Source of the DNA: Bacillota bacterium
GTDB taxonomy: Bacteria; Bacillota; Clostridia; Christensenellales; CAG-138
Assembly: GCA_023459335.1 (NCBI GenBank)
Contig: JAEWUO010000017.1
Location: 1 to 49,419 of the forward strand
Length of the DNA stretch: 49,419 nt
Reading direction: 5' to 3'
Below, piece by piece: positions 40,664-49,220 of the stretch. The notes beneath the pieces were generated by a model, which was not told where the DNA came from, did no database searches, and saw only the letters and a list, made by a program, of their open reading frames with translations. How positions within the stretch are numbered: position 1 is the stretch's first letter; every line of letters starts with the position of its first letter. The translations under genes and the position numbers were made by a program.

Positions 40664-41881
40664 ATGAACAAAACCGGGGCCGCGAAGGCCTTTCTAGAAA
40701 TAACGGCTCAGCTTAAGCACGAGGGACTCCTGACGGAAGAATCCGGCGCAGTCAAAGCGGCGCTGCGCGCGGAGGGCGGCGGCGTGTTTCTCGCCGAATT
40801 CACCGGTGCGGACATGACCATGCAGGAACTCGGCGCGATAGACGAAAGCGAGCCGTTCATGCGCGCGTTTCTCGTCAAACGCAATGCTGAGGTTCTGCTG
40901 CTGCTACCGGGCGTATACGCGCCGAAAGTCGCCGGCACAATGCGCCAACTGACCGCCGAACTCGACGACATGGCGCAGATCGTAGGGCTGACCGCGCGGG
41001 TTGCGGATTCCCTCGACGCACGCGAAATCGAGCGGTGCCTGAAAAACCGCAACAGCTGCTTTGTGAAAGGACTGGGTATGCTGATCACCGGCCGCGCGGC
41101 TTCGGAGGCGGTTACAGGCGCGATCCTGCTGGAAAAAGCGGCGATGACGCATATCCTTGCCCAAAAGATCGGCGGTGCCAAGCGTGTTCCGCTGCTTTCA
41201 GCGATGATAATGCATTTGATCTATCAGAAAAAATACTCCCGAATCAATCTGGAGGAAGAAACCGCGCGGCCGGAGACGGCGGCGAATCCGGAACAAGCGC
41301 ACCCTGAGCGTTCCCCGCGAGAACAGGAACTGCGGGAGCAGATTGTTTCCTTTGGGGTCCGGCTCGCCGACGAGGGACTGGTGCAGGGCACCTGGGGCAA
41401 CATCGCCGTGCGGCTGGACGAAACGCACATGCTCTGTACGCCGAGCGGATTGGACTATCGCCGCTTGAAACCGGACGATATCGTCGAAGTGGAACTGAGC
41501 ACCCTCGGCTACGACGGGCGCCGCAAGCCCACGAGTGAAAAACGGCTTCACCGGGATCTTTTTCTGGCGCGCGCCGACGTCGGCGCGGTAATCCACACGC
41601 ACGCGAAACGCTGCGGCGTATTTGCCGCAGCGCGGAAGACGATCTGCTGCATCTCCGGCGAAATGCGGGAGAGGATCGGAAGCGAGATGCGCTGCGCGGG
41701 ACATGCGCTGCCCTCTACGAAACAACTCTCGCGCGTCGCGCTGAAGGCGCTCGGCGATCGCAACGGCTGCCTGCTGATGAACCACGGCGCGCTCTGCTGC
41801 GGCGCGGATCTGGAGGGGGCGTACCTTGCCTGCAAAGCGTCGGAAGAGGCGGCGGCGGAACAGCTGGGGGTATCGTTTTAA
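40664..41881 (+). CDS. Two-domain class II aldolase (degenerate plus active domain)
   Basis: A 405-residue protein. Residues about 215-405 form a class II aldolase/adducin domain of the fuculose-phosphate aldolase type: GTWGNIAVRL, CTPSGLDYRRLKPDDIV, the zinc histidines in VIHTHAKRCGVFA and NHGALCCGADLEGA. Residues 1-200 look like a worn copy of the same fold: KGLGMLITGRAASEAVTGA aligns with the NHG region, but the histidines are gone. So one active and one probably structural or regulatory half. The enzyme would split a sugar phosphate made by the kinase before it. Confidence 0.85.
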   Translation: MNKTGAAKAFLEITAQLKHEGLLTEESGAVKAALRAEGGGVFLAEFTGADMTMQELGAIDESEPFMRAFLVKRNAEVLLLLPGVYAPKVAGTMRQLTAELDDMAQIVGLTARVADSLDAREIERCLKNRNSCFVKGLGMLITGRAASEAVTGAILLEKAAMTHILAQKIGGAKRVPLLSAMIMHLIYQKKYSRINLEEETARPETAANPEQAHPERSPREQELREQIVSFGVRLADEGLVQGTWGNIAVRLDETHMLCTPSGLDYRRLKPDDIVEVELSTLGYDGRRKPTSEKRLHRDLFLARADVGAVIHTHAKRCGVFAAARKTICCISGEMRERIGSEMRCAGHALPSTKQLSRVALKALGDRNGCLLMNHGALCCGADLEGAYLACKASEEAAAEQLGVSF

Positions 41882-41937
41882 GCAAAGAAGCGGCGCAGGA
41901 ACAGGCAGCGCCATATGCGGCAACCACCTCAAAGAAC

Positions 41938-42597
41938 CTATTTCCTGCTGACAAACCCCGTTTCGGGCGCCCATGCGCAATTTCCCGTCAGTTCGTAATG
42001 ACAGTTGCAGCAATCGTCTCCGTCGCCAAGCGTTTTCGTCCGTGTGAACCCGTTGCCCATGCGATTCGCAAACAGATAGTCCATGCGGCAAATGCCGGGC
42101 AGTAAACCGGCAGCGCCGAATTTTCCGGAAAGCTGCTGGAAAGGACAGGTCAGGATATCGATTTCAAACGCTTCTTTCGAGATTTTCCGATATTCGATCC
42201 GCCAGTCGAGCGGATGCAGCCGGTTTTGAGACTGCCTTTTCAGATGGTCAGCCGCCTTCTTCTGAAACGATCGATAATACCGCTTTCCAATCGCTTTTGA
42301 CAGCCAAGCGGGAATTCCGGCAAGCATACGGTCGTTCATCGCCCAGATATTGCTGTCGATCTCATCCGCTTCCAGCTTCAGGTCGAGAAAAGCGCGGTAC
42401 CAGGCGACATACACGGGCAGAAAATGATAATTCAATGAAAAGATGCTGCGGCCGATGCGCGGCGTTTGCGGCGCTGTTTCCCGGAAATACTTTGAGGAAA
42501 GCGCGCGGAAGGATGTCCAAAAGGCTTTTCCGTATGAATGGACGAGTAAGCTGCGGTTTCGAAGCATGGTATAGGAAAAAATAACGCGAGAAAGCAC
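41938..42597 (-). CDS. L-2-amino-thiazoline-4-carboxylate hydrolase-like protein
   Basis: A 219-residue protein resembling the ATC hydrolase family, named after the enzyme that opens 2-amino-thiazoline-4-carboxylate on the way to cysteine. The C-terminal motif RMGNGFTRTKTLGDGDDCCNCHY is the mark (core: FTRTKTLGDGDDCCNC). Many relatives in Clostridia have no proven activity. The start is GTG at 42597 with GGAG 12 bases upstream; an ATG at 42567 is the alternative. It is convergent with the aldolase operon. Confidence 0.78.
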   Translation of the reverse strand: MLSRVIFSYTMLRNRSLLVHSYGKAFWTSFRALSSKYFRETAPQTPRIGRSIFSLNYHFLPVYVAWYRAFLDLKLEADEIDSNIWAMNDRMLAGIPAWLSKAIGKRYYRSFQKKAADHLKRQSQNRLHPLDWRIEYRKISKEAFEIDILTCPFQQLSGKFGAAGLLPGICRMDYLFANRMGNGFTRTKTLGDGDDCCNCHYELTGNCAWAPETGFVSRK

Positions 42598-42753
42598 AGT
42601 AAGTCACCGCTCCTTTACAGGTTATCCTTTGCAGTAGATTTGACTCAAACGGATTCATTTCCGGAAACCGGAAACAGGTGAAACTTTTTTTATTATAATA
42701 TAAATCAACAGAAAACAACACTAGTCTATTAGGTTGAATTCATAAATCATACC

Positions 42754-42790
42754 AAACAAAAAAGCGGCGGAGTTTTTGCTCCGCCGCTTT
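42754..42790 (-). terminator. Terminator after the GH9 gene
   Basis: A 12-bp perfect stem, AAAGCGGCGGAG with CTCCGCCGCTTT, followed on the minus strand by TTTTTGTTTGG. Confidence 0.9.
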
Positions 42791-42805
42791 GTGGCTGCCG
42801 ATGCG

Positions 42806-44224
42806 TTACGAATCAAGCCGGCTCAGCCGCGCGGCTACATAGAGCAGCACGCTGTTCCAGTAGATAGCGACTTCGTTGGTGGAGTAGCTTTCCACCGAAT
42901 CGATATACCGCTCCGCAGCGGGTTTTCCCGCGAGAAGCGTTTTTGCCGCAAGGTCGTGCAGCCCTTCGTCCGGTCCGCCGACGAGCATGCCGGGCATGGG
43001 GCATCCGGCCGCGGCGGAGGGGCGGTGATGCGGGTGCTTGGGGGAGGTTTCATCTGCGCCGGTGATGAAATTAACGCCGAGCGGGTTGTTGCCAAGGATA
43101 TAGGCAAGGTGCGCGCGCGCGGCGGAAACGAACCGTTCGTTCGGCTGCGCGTCGTTGGCCATCAGCAGCGCCATAGCGTTGTTGAGCAGATACATGTTGC
43201 TGCCCCAGAGGAATTCGTCGATCGATATGCCGTACGGGCTCTGCTTTGTGCGCTCGCAGATGCGCTCCGCCGTCGCCAGCAGATCCGCGCGGATGCGACC
43301 GCAGAGGATATCGTCTTCACAGGAGCGGGAACCAAACAGCAGACTCGCGTTGCCGTAACCGCCGACGTCCGCCCAGCCGAAATCCGCGCTTCTCCCGTTC
43401 TGATAAAGCGAAGCCGCGTCCGCGAGATAGTTCGGCTGTCCGGTCGCCTGATACAGCGCGCATGCCGCGAAATAACGTTCGTCCGAATCGTTCGCATCGC
43501 CGTACACGCCTGTTACCACGCCGGACGGGTTTTTAAAAGAAAGAGGAGAACTGTGCGTGATAAATTCATATGCGTTCACGGAGGCGCGAAGGCAGCGTTT
43601 GGCAAACGTCCGGTCGATGGATTCGTAGAGCGGGAACGCCATCGCCATCACCGCGGAAAAATCGCCGGTCGCCGTCGTGGAAACGGGGAAGACGAACAGA
43701 TCCGCTCTCTCCTCCTGCGGCTCGACCATATCGGGGAAATATGCGCAGGTGACCTTGTGATAAACACCGCCGTCGTCCCGCTGCATCCGCAGCAGCCACT
43801 CTAGCTCAAAGCGGACTTCGTCCAGCACGTCGGCCACGCCGTTTCCGCTTTCGGGAATACCCCAGTCGTCGCCGAATGCTTCCGGTGCTGCCCGGAACGC
43901 CAGAAGCAAATCGGCGATGGCTTTGCAGGCTGGCACGACATACCGGCCGTAATCACCCGCGTCGTGCCAACCGCCGGATACGTGGAGGAACGTATCCGAT
44001 TGGAAAACACGTGCGGGTGCGGTATGGCACGCCGGGTGGGCAAACTCTCCCGCATATGCGGAATCGAGCGAAACGCCGCAGCGCTGCAGGTAAAACATGC
44101 GGCCGAGCGGCTTGATGAGCGAGTGCGGCAAAAGATCCTTGCCTGCGCTGCCGCGCGCCGTGCTGCGCTTTGATTTGCCGGGAAGGTAGACCGGAGGTAT
44201 CTCCTGCATCGTGATGCTTTCCAT
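42806..44224 (-). CDS. Glycoside hydrolase family 9, cytoplasmic
   Basis: A 472-residue GH9 enzyme with the signature GGWHDAGDYGRYVVP (D88 and D91), HPHHRPSAA near residue 395, and E451 in the closing motif YSTNEVAIYWNS. There is no signal peptide, Ig-like domain or cellulose-binding module, so it should act in the cytoplasm on imported beta-glucan or glucosamine oligomers rather than on cellulose fibres. AGGAGG lies eight bases before the ATG. It follows lacI by 65 bases in one operon. Confidence 0.92.
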   Translation of the reverse strand: MESITMQEIPPVYLPGKSKRSTARGSAGKDLLPHSLIKPLGRMFYLQRCGVSLDSAYAGEFAHPACHTAPARVFQSDTFLHVSGGWHDAGDYGRYVVPACKAIADLLLAFRAAPEAFGDDWGIPESGNGVADVLDEVRFELEWLLRMQRDDGGVYHKVTCAYFPDMVEPQEERADLFVFPVSTTATGDFSAVMAMAFPLYESIDRTFAKRCLRASVNAYEFITHSSPLSFKNPSGVVTGVYGDANDSDERYFAACALYQATGQPNYLADAASLYQNGRSADFGWADVGGYGNASLLFGSRSCEDDILCGRIRADLLATAERICERTKQSPYGISIDEFLWGSNMYLLNNAMALLMANDAQPNERFVSAARAHLAYILGNNPLGVNFITGADETSPKHPHHRPSAAAGCPMPGMLVGGPDEGLHDLAAKTLLAGKPAAERYIDSVESYSTNEVAIYWNSVLLYVAARLSRLDS

Positions 44225-44289
44225 TTATTACGCCTCCTTTTGCGAGGGGTTGACCGGCGCTTGCCGGCTGTTTCGATCGATCAGCGGCC

Positions 44290-45303
44290 TCAGCCGTTGA
44301 TGTCTTTCACCGTTTCGCCTTTGAGCAGCTGCCCGGAGACCATGATCTGCTGGGGCAGGCAGGTTTTCGGCTGTTCGATGGCCTCGACGAGACGGGCGGC
44401 GGCTTCGCGGCCCATCGCTTCGGCGTTTTGTTTATATGTGGTCAGCCGCGGGCGGAGAACCTGCGAGAGCAGAATGCCGTCGTACCCCGCGACGCTCATA
44501 TCGCCCGGAATCGAAACGCCCTGCCACTCCAGTTCGTTCATGCCGCCGATAAAGGAGAAGTCGTCGGGATAGAGGATACACGTCGGCCGGTCGGAGAGAG
44601 AGAGCAGCTCCCGCGTCGCCCGCCCGCTGGACTGCGGGTCATGGTAGATCGCCGGCCGGACATAATACTCCGGAACGCGGATGCCGAGACTCGCGCAGGA
44701 TTTATGGAAGCTGATGAGGCGTTTTTGCGTGACCGACGTATCTTCGCCGTGAATAAAGGCGATCCGCCTGTGGCCCATCTCATAGATGTAATGCACGAGT
44801 TCGGACATGCCGCCGATATTATCCGAAAAGACGGAGGTACGATTGTCGAACACATAATCGAGCGTAACGGTCGGGATTTCGCTGGCGACGAGTTTGACCA
44901 CAGCAGGGTCGGTAAAATCCACGGAAGCGACGATCACCCCGTCGCAGTTGCGGTATTTCGCATGTTCATAGTAGTCCATCGAGAACTCGCCGATGTCCTT
45001 GCTGATGAAGGTGATGTCGTAACCGCGCCGCTCCGCTTCCACTTTGAGACTATCCAGAATGGACGAGAAGTACTCGTGACGGAGACCGCAGTCGGTCTTG
45101 TCGACGAAGAGCACGCCGATATTGTGCGAGCGTCCGAGTTTCAGCGCGCGGGCCGTTGCGTTCGGGAGATAACCCATTTCCTTGGCTACCCGCCGTATCT
45201 GCGCGATGGTATCCGCACCGATGTCGGTGTGGCCGTTGAGCGCCTTGCTCACCGTCGCTCGGGAGACGCCGCAGCGTTCGGAGATATCCTTGATCGTGAC
45301 CAT
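44290..45303 (-). CDS. LacI-family transcriptional regulator
   Basis: A 337-residue regulator with the LacI HTH at the start (TIKDISERCGVSRATVSKAL) and hinge (YLPNATARAL), then a periplasmic-binding-type sensor domain with GFDG-like segments. It probably senses a sugar or oligosaccharide handled by the GH9 enzyme encoded next in the operon. The likely operator AACGATTTCGTT lies just after its own -10, so it controls itself. Confidence 0.93.
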   Translation of the reverse strand: MVTIKDISERCGVSRATVSKALNGHTDIGADTIAQIRRVAKEMGYLPNATARALKLGRSHNIGVLFVDKTDCGLRHEYFSSILDSLKVEAERRGYDITFISKDIGEFSMDYYEHAKYRNCDGVIVASVDFTDPAVVKLVASEIPTVTLDYVFDNRTSVFSDNIGGMSELVHYIYEMGHRRIAFIHGEDTSVTQKRLISFHKSCASLGIRVPEYYVRPAIYHDPQSSGRATRELLSLSDRPTCILYPDDFSFIGGMNELEWQGVSIPGDMSVAGYDGILLSQVLRPRLTTYKQNAEAMGREAAARLVEAIEQPKTCLPQQIMVSGQLLKGETVKDING

Positions 45304-45438
45304 GATTACCGCCTGTTTTATTAAAAATTACAGACCGTTCTGCTGGGAAAATAACGCTGAACCCATTATTTAAAATACGGCATTGAAATACGGCTGGAAA
45401 ACACTGAAAAAAGAATAAGTAAAATTCAAATTTTCTTA

Positions 45439-45484
45439 AACGATTTCGTTATTTGATTATATTCTTGCATGCTGAACCTGTCAA
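45439..45484 (-). promoter_or_regulatory. lacI promoter with own operator
   Basis: On the minus strand TTGACA (45479-45484) and TATAAT (45456-45461), 17-base spacer. The LacI-type inverted repeat AACGA-TT-TCGTT (45439-45450) begins five bases after the -10, over the start point. Confidence 0.75.
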
Positions 45485-45667
45485 GAAGAAAAAAAAGTAA
45501 AAATCAATTTAAAAAAATGAAATCAACGGGATCGATTCGATCGGTTTCGCACGAAACGGAGATTTCTCGACCATTGTCCGGAGAAAAACCAAAAAACAGG
45601 ATTGATTCGGTTGCATCGAACGAAAACGATTAAGTCGATTTTTTTGCTTCGGAGACACCTTTTACAT

Positions 45668-45698
45668 GAAAAACCCGCGAAACATTTCGTCCGCGGGT
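45668..45698 (-). terminator. Terminator after deoC
   Basis: Stem ACCCGCG with CGCGGGT, then TTTTTC on the minus strand. Confidence 0.75.
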
Positions 45699-45723
45699 CG
45701 GGAGACGCTTTTACCGGAGTAGA

Positions 45724-46455
45724 TTATCGCAGCGCTTTCGCTTCCTCCGGCGTGCAGCCGAGTACGACGGGCGTGGACTTGTAGCCGACGCCCATGCGGT
45801 CGATCCCCAGATCGATCAATTCGAGAAACAGTTCGCGCGTGCGGATACCGCCGGATCCCTTTACTTTGCAGCGCCCGTTCGCCCGCGCCAGCATCGCGCG
45901 GATCAATTCCGGCGTCGCTCCGGCGGAAGGCCCGCCGGTATAAAACCCGGTGGATGTCTTGATGAAATCCGCGCCCGCTTCGATTGCCGCGTCTGCAGCC
46001 GCAAGCGTCTGATCCAGCGTGAGCGCGTCGGTTTCGAAGATGACCTTCACCGCCGTGCCGTAACGGTGGCAAACGTCGCAGACAGCCCGGATATCCGCGC
46101 GGACGGCGTCCCAGAGCCCGCTTCGGATCCAGCCGTAATTGGAAACGATATCCAGCTCGAAGATATCTCCGCGCCGGCAGTATTCCTCCGCCTGCAGGAC
46201 CTTGGCCGCGGTGGTGGACAGGCCGAAGGGAAAGTCGCATACGACGCAGATCTTCGTTTCGGTTCCGCGCGTCAGCTCGGCGGCGATGTCCAGCGACGCA
46301 GGGTTGACGCAGACGGTCGCGCAGCCGTAATCGACGCCTTCCCGGATATATCTGCGGATCTCCTCCTGCGTAAACTCCGGTTTCAGTACGGATTGGTCGA
46401 TGTAGCGCGCGAGCTCGCGCACGGTCATTTCGCTTGCTTTCTTTGCCGGTTTCAT
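45724..46455 (-). CDS. deoC: Deoxyribose-phosphate aldolase
   Basis: A 243-residue class I aldolase that splits 2-deoxyribose 5-phosphate into acetaldehyde and glyceraldehyde 3-phosphate. The Schiff-base lysine is K166 in FIKTSTGF, the second lysine K199 in CKVKGSGGIR, and the aspartate D102 in ELDIVSNYG. I start at the ATG at 46455, seven bases after GGAGG. It follows the PfkB kinase by 37 bases. Some DeoC-like proteins in sugar operons act on other deoxysugar or short sugar phosphates, so the substrate may be that of the neighbouring kinase. Confidence 0.93.
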   Translation of the reverse strand: MKPAKKASEMTVRELARYIDQSVLKPEFTQEEIRRYIREGVDYGCATVCVNPASLDIAAELTRGTETKICVVCDFPFGLSTTAAKVLQAEEYCRRGDIFELDIVSNYGWIRSGLWDAVRADIRAVCDVCHRYGTAVKVIFETDALTLDQTLAAADAAIEAGADFIKTSTGFYTGGPSAGATPELIRAMLARANGRCKVKGSGGIRTRELFLELIDLGIDRMGVGYKSTPVVLGCTPEEAKALR

Positions 46456-46492
46456 AACGATTCCTCCATTTGATGCAGTATTGTTCGCCCAA

Positions 46493-47608
46493 TCAGACGA
46501 GTGTTCCGGCGTCCCACGCGGCAAGGAACGTCTTTACTTCCGGCAGATCCGGGCTTTTTCCGCTGCGCACATAATATCCCGAAACGGCGACGCCGAGCAA
46601 CAGACAGTCCTCCGGCGCGAAGCCCTGCAGCGCGCCGAAGGCGAATCCCGCGTTAAAGTGATCCCCGGCGCCGGTGGTGAGCTTCGGTTCCGGACAGAAA
46701 GGGCCGGCCACCTCGAAATACCCGCCTTTCGTGACGCAGGCCGCGCGGTCGACGGGATGTACGACGAGACGCCGCACGCCCAGCCGCGCGTATAACCCGC
46801 AAGCCAGTTCTTTCAGCGGCTGATCGCGATAGCTGGAAATGCGGCAGCCGAGCGCCTCGGCGACCTCGCAGGCCTCTTTTTTGTTCAGGCCCAGTATGGT
46901 GTCAAAACCGCGTTCGCCGAACGTACGGATTTGCTTCAGCGCCGCGAGAAGATCCTCCCGCGTTCGCTTTTCGGGATCGGCGAGGTCGAAGAAGAGCAGC
47001 TTGCCGCGTTTATCCGCCGTCCGCATGATCGGTACGGCCTCGGAAAGGATGCTGTCCCAGATTTCACTCATATGCGGGAGCATCGTCCAGTTGTTGAAAC
47101 CGATCAGGTCGGAAGCATCCATATAGTCCGCAAACGCGCGCAGTCCCACGCGCTCCACGATTGATTGCCAGGTGACGCCGCCGAGGGCGGAGAGCTTGCT
47201 GCGGATGATTTTTCCGTCCGAAAATTCCATTGCGTCCGTCTGCGCTGGGTCGGCGACGCCGATAACGGCGCCGCCCTGCGCAAGCTCGGCGAACACGGGG
47301 TCGACCGCATCTCTGCCGACGCTGCCGACGTAGGTGGTGCGCGCGCCGAAGCGCCTCAGCGCATTTGTGAAGATCGGGCCGTTGCCGCCGATCTTTCGAT
47401 CGACCGTGACGATCTCGATATTGATGCTCAGCCCTGAACCGTTCGCAATCCGGCTTCCATATTCGGCCAGCGTCGGAATCCGTATATACCGATCGGCGTC
47501 CAGACGGCGGTCCACCGTATGAACGACTTCATCGATAAATCCGTCGAAACCGCAGAAGCAGGAAACCTGCCGCGCGCGATCGAGCATACCGGACAGCCGA
47601 TTACTCAT
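46493..47608 (-). CDS. PfkB-family carbohydrate kinase
   Basis: A 371-residue ribokinase-fold kinase. The C-terminal signature TTGAGDHFNAGFAFG contains the anion hole and catalytic aspartate; KIGGNGPIFTNALRRFG near residue 75 is the first signature. The protein is longer than ribokinase (about 300) and the N-terminal GFDGFIDEVV differs from the common start of the family. I start at the ATG at 47608 after GGAG. It phosphorylates a sugar or nucleoside; with deoC beside it, deoxyribose or a related sugar is a fair guess. Confidence 0.9.
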   Translation of the reverse strand: MSNRLSGMLDRARQVSCFCGFDGFIDEVVHTVDRRLDADRYIRIPTLAEYGSRIANGSGLSINIEIVTVDRKIGGNGPIFTNALRRFGARTTYVGSVGRDAVDPVFAELAQGGAVIGVADPAQTDAMEFSDGKIIRSKLSALGGVTWQSIVERVGLRAFADYMDASDLIGFNNWTMLPHMSEIWDSILSEAVPIMRTADKRGKLLFFDLADPEKRTREDLLAALKQIRTFGERGFDTILGLNKKEACEVAEALGCRISSYRDQPLKELACGLYARLGVRRLVVHPVDRAACVTKGGYFEVAGPFCPEPKLTTGAGDHFNAGFAFGALQGFAPEDCLLLGVAVSGYYVRSGKSPDLPEVKTFLAAWDAGTLV

Positions 47609-47703
47609 TGCAGGGCACTCCAAATCGTGTATAATAGAGAAAACATAGGGATACGTCTCGGATGGAACACGCCGCTCGGACACCGTTAGAAACTTGCCGG
47701 TAA

Positions 47704-47747
47704 AATTGTACGATACAATTATATTGGCCGAATCGCCCGCCTGTCAA
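47704..47747 (-). promoter_or_regulatory. pfkB-deoC promoter with GntR-type operator
   Basis: On the minus strand TTGACA (47742-47747) and TATAAT (47718-47723), 18-base spacer. The perfect palindrome AATTGTACGATACAATT (47704-47720) overlaps the -10 and start point. The divergent GntR protein very likely binds here. Confidence 0.75.
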
Positions 47748-47791
47748 GCGGGACGCGGACTGTAACCGCATACAGCGCGGGGGAGAGTTGC

Positions 47792-48559
47792 ATGAACTGG
47801 AATGAACTGCACATCGAATGGACGGACGACGCACCGGTCTATCTTCAATTATCGGGCTACTTTTCCGCGCGCATTTCCGCGGGAGAGCTGCGCGAGGGGG
47901 ACGCGCTGCCGACTGAAACCGCGCTTTGCAAACAGCTCAGCATCAGCCGGTCCACCGTTCGGCAGGCGTTTCAGATGCTGGAGGACGAAGGGGTTATCAT
48001 CCGTAAAAAAAGAGTCGGAACGCGCGTATGCAAACCAAAGTTAAAGCGGAACATCAACAACCTATATAATTTTACCACAGAAATGCATGCGCTGGGTCTT
48101 GCGCCGAGCTCCCGGGTGATTTCTTTTTCCACCGTTCACCCGCCAGTCAAAATCGCAGAAACGCTGAACCTTAATCCAGGGGCTTCCGCGTTTCGCATCG
48201 AGCGGCTGCGTCTGGCGGACGGCGAACCGCTGCTGCTTGAGACGGCGTATATTCCCGTGCATATCTGCCCGACCCTGAACCGCGAGCAGCTCAACGACTC
48301 CTTATATACGACCATCCGCGAGTGCTCAGGTTCCTCGCCGCAGGAAGCGGTGGAGGTTTACGAGGCGGTATCGCTCAGCAAACGGGATGCCGAACTGCTG
48401 AATATGCGTGCGGGCGAGGCGGGCTTTCGCATTCAGCGGATTTCGAAAAACACCGCGGGGCAGATTTTCGAATACTGTATCGAGCTGGCGCGCGGGGATC
48501 GGAACAAATTTCAAATCGTTTTGAAAAATTCGGGGATTCAGTATTCGCGTGTGATCTGA
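47792..48559 (+). CDS. GntR-family regulator with UTRA domain, divergent to pfkB-deoC
   Basis: A 255-residue regulator: winged helix at residues 15-80 (LPTETALCKQLSISRSTVRQ, core SISRSTVRQAFQML) and a UTRA sensor domain at about residues 95-245. GGGGAGAG precedes the ATG. Its position back to back with the kinase-aldolase operon and the palindrome over that operon's promoter point to a repressor lifted by the sugar or sugar phosphate. Confidence 0.9.
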   Translation: MNWNELHIEWTDDAPVYLQLSGYFSARISAGELREGDALPTETALCKQLSISRSTVRQAFQMLEDEGVIIRKKRVGTRVCKPKLKRNINNLYNFTTEMHALGLAPSSRVISFSTVHPPVKIAETLNLNPGASAFRIERLRLADGEPLLLETAYIPVHICPTLNREQLNDSLYTTIRECSGSSPQEAVEVYEAVSLSKRDAELLNMRAGEAGFRIQRISKNTAGQIFEYCIELARGDRNKFQIVLKNSGIQYSRVI

Positions 48560-48595
48560 CGGTAGAACTGGATCAAACGGATTCAACGATCAACT

Positions 48596-48621
48596 CGCCG
48601 CGCTGAACACGGCGGGTTTTT
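48596..48621 (+). terminator. Terminator after the GntR gene
   Basis: Stem CGCCG with CGGCG, nine-base loop, then GGTTTTTT. Confidence 0.7.
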
Positions 48622-48788
48622 TCATGTTACGCATTTCGCGCGGGAACGATGATTATTGCGTTCCTGCCCCGCCCATACAATTGAGAATTATCGCCGGATG
48701 GCGGCGGAATGTTCACAGCAATTTCACGTTGGCTTAACGCTTTATTGATGTTATGGAAGAATAGTCACAAAAACAAGCGGCATACTGT

Positions 48789-48817
48789 TTGATTTTATAA
48801 AAAAAAGAACGTATAAT
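48789..48817 (+). promoter_or_regulatory. Promoter of the small terminal gene
   Basis: TTGATT (48789-48794) and TATAAT (48812-48817), 17-base spacer, with an A-rich spacer. Confidence 0.75.
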
Positions 48818-48850
48818 GACACTGAATAAAAGGTAAGGAGGGAAATACTT

Positions 48851-49126
48851 ATGATGAAGATCAACGTAACGAATCTGAAGCGGTTCTTCGAGATCGTCAA
48901 CAACAGCGAAGGGTCGGTTAAACTGATTGTCGCCGAACGTGAACCGGAAGAACTTAAGGGCAACAGTTTCATACAGAACTTGCTGCTCGACACGCAGAAC
49001 GGCGTTACCAGACTCTCCGTTTTAACCAGCTCCGAGCGGGATACGATCCGCCTGATCCGGTTCATGATGGAAGACGGCAGAAGCCTCGACGAAACCAGGG
49101 ACTCTTCGCGCATCTACGCGGCGTGA
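48851..49126 (+). CDS. Small protein of unknown function (91 aa)
   Basis: A 91-residue protein, mixed alpha/beta, with strands such as KINVTNLKRFFEIV and SVKLIVAERE and an acidic C-terminal part (MMEDGRSLDETRDSSRIYAA). It has a strong promoter and an AAGGAGGG ribosome binding site, so it is probably well expressed. Double ATG at 48851/48854. No family is recognised and no membrane segment is present. It stands alone before the repeat array. Confidence 0.65.
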   Translation: MMKINVTNLKRFFEIVNNSEGSVKLIVAEREPEELKGNSFIQNLLLDTQNGVTRLSVLTSSERDTIRLIRFMMEDGRSLDETRDSSRIYAA

Positions 49127-49220
49127 CTGATTGACCAGCAGAACGGGTCGTACCGGAGGCGGAGATAGAATCCACCGAAGGACGAATCCCGGGTCGGGGC
49201 TGAAAAACCGAATAGAACTG

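Larger units (their letters stand above)
45304..45723. other. Gene-free region between lacI and deoC
   Basis: About 420 bases, AT-rich. It holds the lacI promoter and operator, a second inverted repeat GATCGA-T-TCGATC (45530-45542) about 80 bases upstream of the lacI start point, and the deoC terminator. I see no open frame with coding character. Confidence 0.6.

Noticed and set aside
42776..43804. Plus-strand open frame of about 340 codons opposite GH9
   Set aside because: Antisense shadow of a clear GH9 enzyme.
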